Shown here piece by piece: positions 61,215 to 64,000 of a stretch of 64,000 nt of DNA. The stretch spans positions 7,193,593-7,257,592 of the forward strand of contig NC_091868.1 in NCBI RefSeq assembly GCF_019399895.1, given 5' to 3'. Made by a program: the position numbers and the translations under genes. Under the pieces are notes generated by a model. The model worked only from the letters and a program-made list of their open reading frames with translations. It had not been told where the DNA came from and searched no databases. How positions within the stretch are numbered: the stretch's first letter is position 1; each line of letters opens with the position of its first letter. The stretch comes from Cardiocondyla obscurior (taxonomy: Eukaryota; Arthropoda; Insecta; Hymenoptera; Formicidae).

Positions 61215-63060
61215 CGGATCGATCTCGAAAAACCGGCTCTTGGTTTGCGGTAAAAAAAACTGAAACAATATCAATTTATCTCGCATTCACGCGTGAAAGA
61301 AAAACCCTCGACCTCCGGAGTTCTTTAAATTTGAATTACGGGAATCTGGCATTTCTTAGAGGTACATTAAAATAAAGAATAAAATAAAATAATAAAAATT
61401 AAAGAAACTTAAAACTCCGGAGAACAGTACTTCGCCGGATTAAGAATCGAGATTTAAGAGGGTGCGAAATTGACAAATTCGTCTAGATGGCCGGGTAGCA
61501 GCACGAACGTTTGGGAGCGGATAAGAATTAAGATCCAGAACTCCGCGAGAACTCGGGACACTTAGGAAGACCCGGGGATAGAAACTGAGGCTTTCGTGCC
61601 CTCGTCAAATTCTAAACGCGCGGAATGAGGTTTTAACGGGCCGGGGCACTCAATTTTAATCCCCCTTCTCGGCAGGGGGGGGGGGAGATGGCGAGAACGC
61701 CTGTTTCCAGCGAACTGGTCTGTCGACTCGAGTGTCGCTTTAAAAATAAATTTATCAATAAACTCGATTTAGCTCTTGCTTTTCTGGCGGTGTCCTCGTC
61801 CTTTAATAAAAAGTGCCGACATGTGTCAAAAATTTTCTTGGGGATTAAAAGCGCGGGAACTGAGGACGGACGGGACGAGAAGCGCAACGGGGGCGAGGAC
61901 AGCGAGGGCGGGAGCGCGCGTTCTCCGCGAGCCGACGGGACATCCCGTAGGAACGACGACGGGCACGCGGGACACGCAGGAGCGAATTTGTGCTATGCCC
62001 GACATGTGAGCACGCATAGGGCCTCTCCACACCGCCGGGTGTCGCGTTTCGGCGCGTGCTGCGCGACAACACCGTGGAAACCGCACGGCCGCGCGAGAAC
62101 ACGTCATTTCACCGCCCCGTGACGCGCGTTAGGGCGTAGGAGTGAAAGGGAGGTAAGCGGTGTCTCGAGCCTGCTTAATTAACCGGCGATCGCCGGGCTC
62201 TCAGCCCGAGTGGAACTGTAAAATTGTAAACGAGGCGTGCTATTTCGCCCGCCGTAAATTCGGCGCGAAACGAAATTTCCATCGTTAAATCGAGTCGAGG
62301 AACGCGCGAGATAGCGCCCAATTTCGCGATATCGTGTGGCACGGTAATAAAGACCTCGTGTGAATAATTACGTTACGAGAGCTGAGGCGAAAGTCAATTT
62401 GCGATGGGCTTGATTTTCCCGACGATTCTTTCCCGAACAAATCGCAATCTTACTTAGGGAGTTTTCATAAGGTTTCCGACTCACACGTGAGGCCGCCCGG
62501 CGTATTTCTACCGCCGAAATGATTTCGTTCACTTGTCGCAATATTATATACGTGTAAAATGACGACACATGAATGATACGGCGATTGCGTTTTTAAATCA
62601 AGGCCGAAACTAAATTGGACTCGTTTATCTTGATTTCGCAGGCGGAATTAAAATTGCCGGACCGCTAATAAAGCTCGTCGCTTTTATCGCGTAAAATCGA
62701 AGTAAGAATTACAGTTTTCAAAGTAATTCCTATTAATGAAATTAGTCGCTGGGGCTCGGCGTATGTATCTTTGCCATCTAAAGGAAAAACTTCCCCGAGT
62801 CTTTTCTGACCAACTACAGACTCCCAACTTTATTTAAAGCAGAAAATAGAAGTGTGCGGACAAAGTTCTCTCGCGCTAAACCAGCGCCAAGCGAGTTCTA
62901 CCTTCGATCTTGGGAACTTAAGAACTCAAAAATTCGCGTTTATGAGGACGGCATCCCGGTATTGATCGCGCTGTTAAAAACGTAAGCATGGCTCGCAGTA
63001 GCGCGATGTAACTCCGTGATAAGTTCCGCGAGACAGGGAAACGACACAGCCGTATCGATT

Positions 63061-63098
63061 CTTTTTTCTTTCTTTCTTTCTTTCTTTCTTGTTTTTTT
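63061..63098. repeat. (TTTC)n microsatellite
   Basis: About six TTTC units followed by a T-run. Confidence 0.9.
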
Positions 63099-64000
63099 CC
63101 CTCCCTATTGCGTCCAGTGCGTGTAAGAAGACACGTGTGTGGCGGACCGATGTAAGACCCTACCGCGCGCGATGTCGAGCGTTGACGTTGAGGAAAGACG
63201 GTATTAATTATGCGCGATGTGTCTGCATTTATCGCACGCGTTAGCCTCAAAATTCGGCGAGAATCTCGCGTCTCATCGCGACGACTTTCGTAATATTTAA
63301 TACAAATTTGGATCATTGGCTCGAAAATTCGTTTTGGAATTCACCGGGTTTAGCGGCCCGATTCCCTGTAAATTTAGATCGGAATCGTATAACGGATCGT
63401 TCAAGCGGGCAAAGATAACTAATACAAGTTTAAAAGAAGAGAGAAAAAAAAAAGAAAAAAAAAAAAGAAGTTTAGCGCGATCTCCAAAAACGATAATCGC
63501 GCGGAGACGTAATCCGAACGAGAGTCGCGAAATGAACGTTCGTAAATCATCTAGCCGGCTTAGGAATATTGCACATGGGGATGCATCTGGCGAAAGTAAA
63601 TAGAAAGACACGAGGAGCTCGCTGCAACTAATGCACCTGACCCCTCCCGCGCGTGACGATCGATAGCGACGATAACGGTGGACGCAATTAAACGCAAATG
63701 ACATGCAGCAACGAGGCACACGTACCTATAGTCATTACCAGATGAATTCGAGCACGAACAACAATAGCAGCGGCATAATAAAGGCAATTTATAAAAGTGC
63801 AACGTTATGCTCGCCCGATTGATTGCCGTTTTAACGGCCGAGCGAATTATTCATCGTCTGTTTAGAGCCGCTTCCTGGAAGACCCGGCAAGGCGTTCCGC
63901 AGACATTCCCCTTGAGAAACTCATTTCCCCACGCGAGGCCAGCAAATCAGGCCGGCAGAAATTTATCGGTTTCTTTCTCACGACTTTACGTAATTCAAAT

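Larger units (their letters stand above)
55321..64000 (-). other. onecut intron upstream of the 111-nt exon (partial)
   Basis: No CUT-domain sequence is recognisable here on the minus strand. It has AT-rich stretches (56,260-56,360, 57,790-57,990, 60,600-60,980), a MITE-like element (58,714-59,060), a short degenerate-repeat patch (61,490-61,610), a poly-A run (61,192-61,214) and a (TTTC)n microsatellite. The longest frame (174 aa, plus, 57,081-57,605) has no recognisable domain, and its length is within chance for this composition. Confidence 0.55.

Noticed and set aside
61688..62122. 144-residue plus-strand open frame
   Set aside because: Overlapping frames on both strands in a CpG-rich, stop-poor stretch. 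Composition shifts abruptly mid-frame and nothing is recognised.

Overview
The window looks like non-coding DNA from a hymenopteran insect. An ant is my best guess, but only an inference, from moderate GC, no CpG depletion, and abundant CA, GA and AT microsatellites. Nearly all of it is intron. There are no rRNA or tRNA genes, CRISPR arrays, bacterial-type operons or intact transposase genes that I can see.

The one gene I can identify is Onecut (HNF-6 family CUT-homeodomain transcription factor), on the minus strand. A 116-nt coding exon at 5,723-5,838 encodes the basic linker after the CUT domain plus the N-terminal arm and first helix of the homeodomain (KKPRLVFTDLQRRTLQAIFK). It ends exactly at a GTGAGT donor. 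The rest of the homeodomain is not in the window and must lie past the left edge. The CUT-domain exon is not found anywhere upstream on the minus strand, so it should lie past the right edge. If so, the CUT-to-homeodomain intron exceeds 57 kb.

Two more minus-strand exon candidates lie in that intron. One is a 24-nt microexon (6,762-6,785) with near-perfect splice sites and a TGC in its pyrimidine tract. The other is a 111-nt exon (55,210-55,320) encoding a His/Asp-rich segment. Both are phase 1-1 and divisible by three, so each could be included or skipped without shifting the homeodomain frame. They look like optional linker extensions, although the 111-nt exon could instead be an N-terminal Onecut exon or belong to a nested gene.

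Layout: 1-5,722 is intron inside the homeodomain, with a possible plus-strand spliced non-coding transcript at 581-1,507. 5,723-6,785 holds the two firmest exons. 6,786-55,209 is the giant intron, with microsatellites, a 700-bp purine tract, a 36-bp tandem repeat, a duplicated 22-bp motif containing a match to the HNF-6 site, several palindromes and dispersed degenerate repeats. 55,210-55,320 is the 111-nt exon. 55,321-64,000 is further intron with a MITE-like element. The many long open frames elsewhere are chance products of low stop density or simple repeats.
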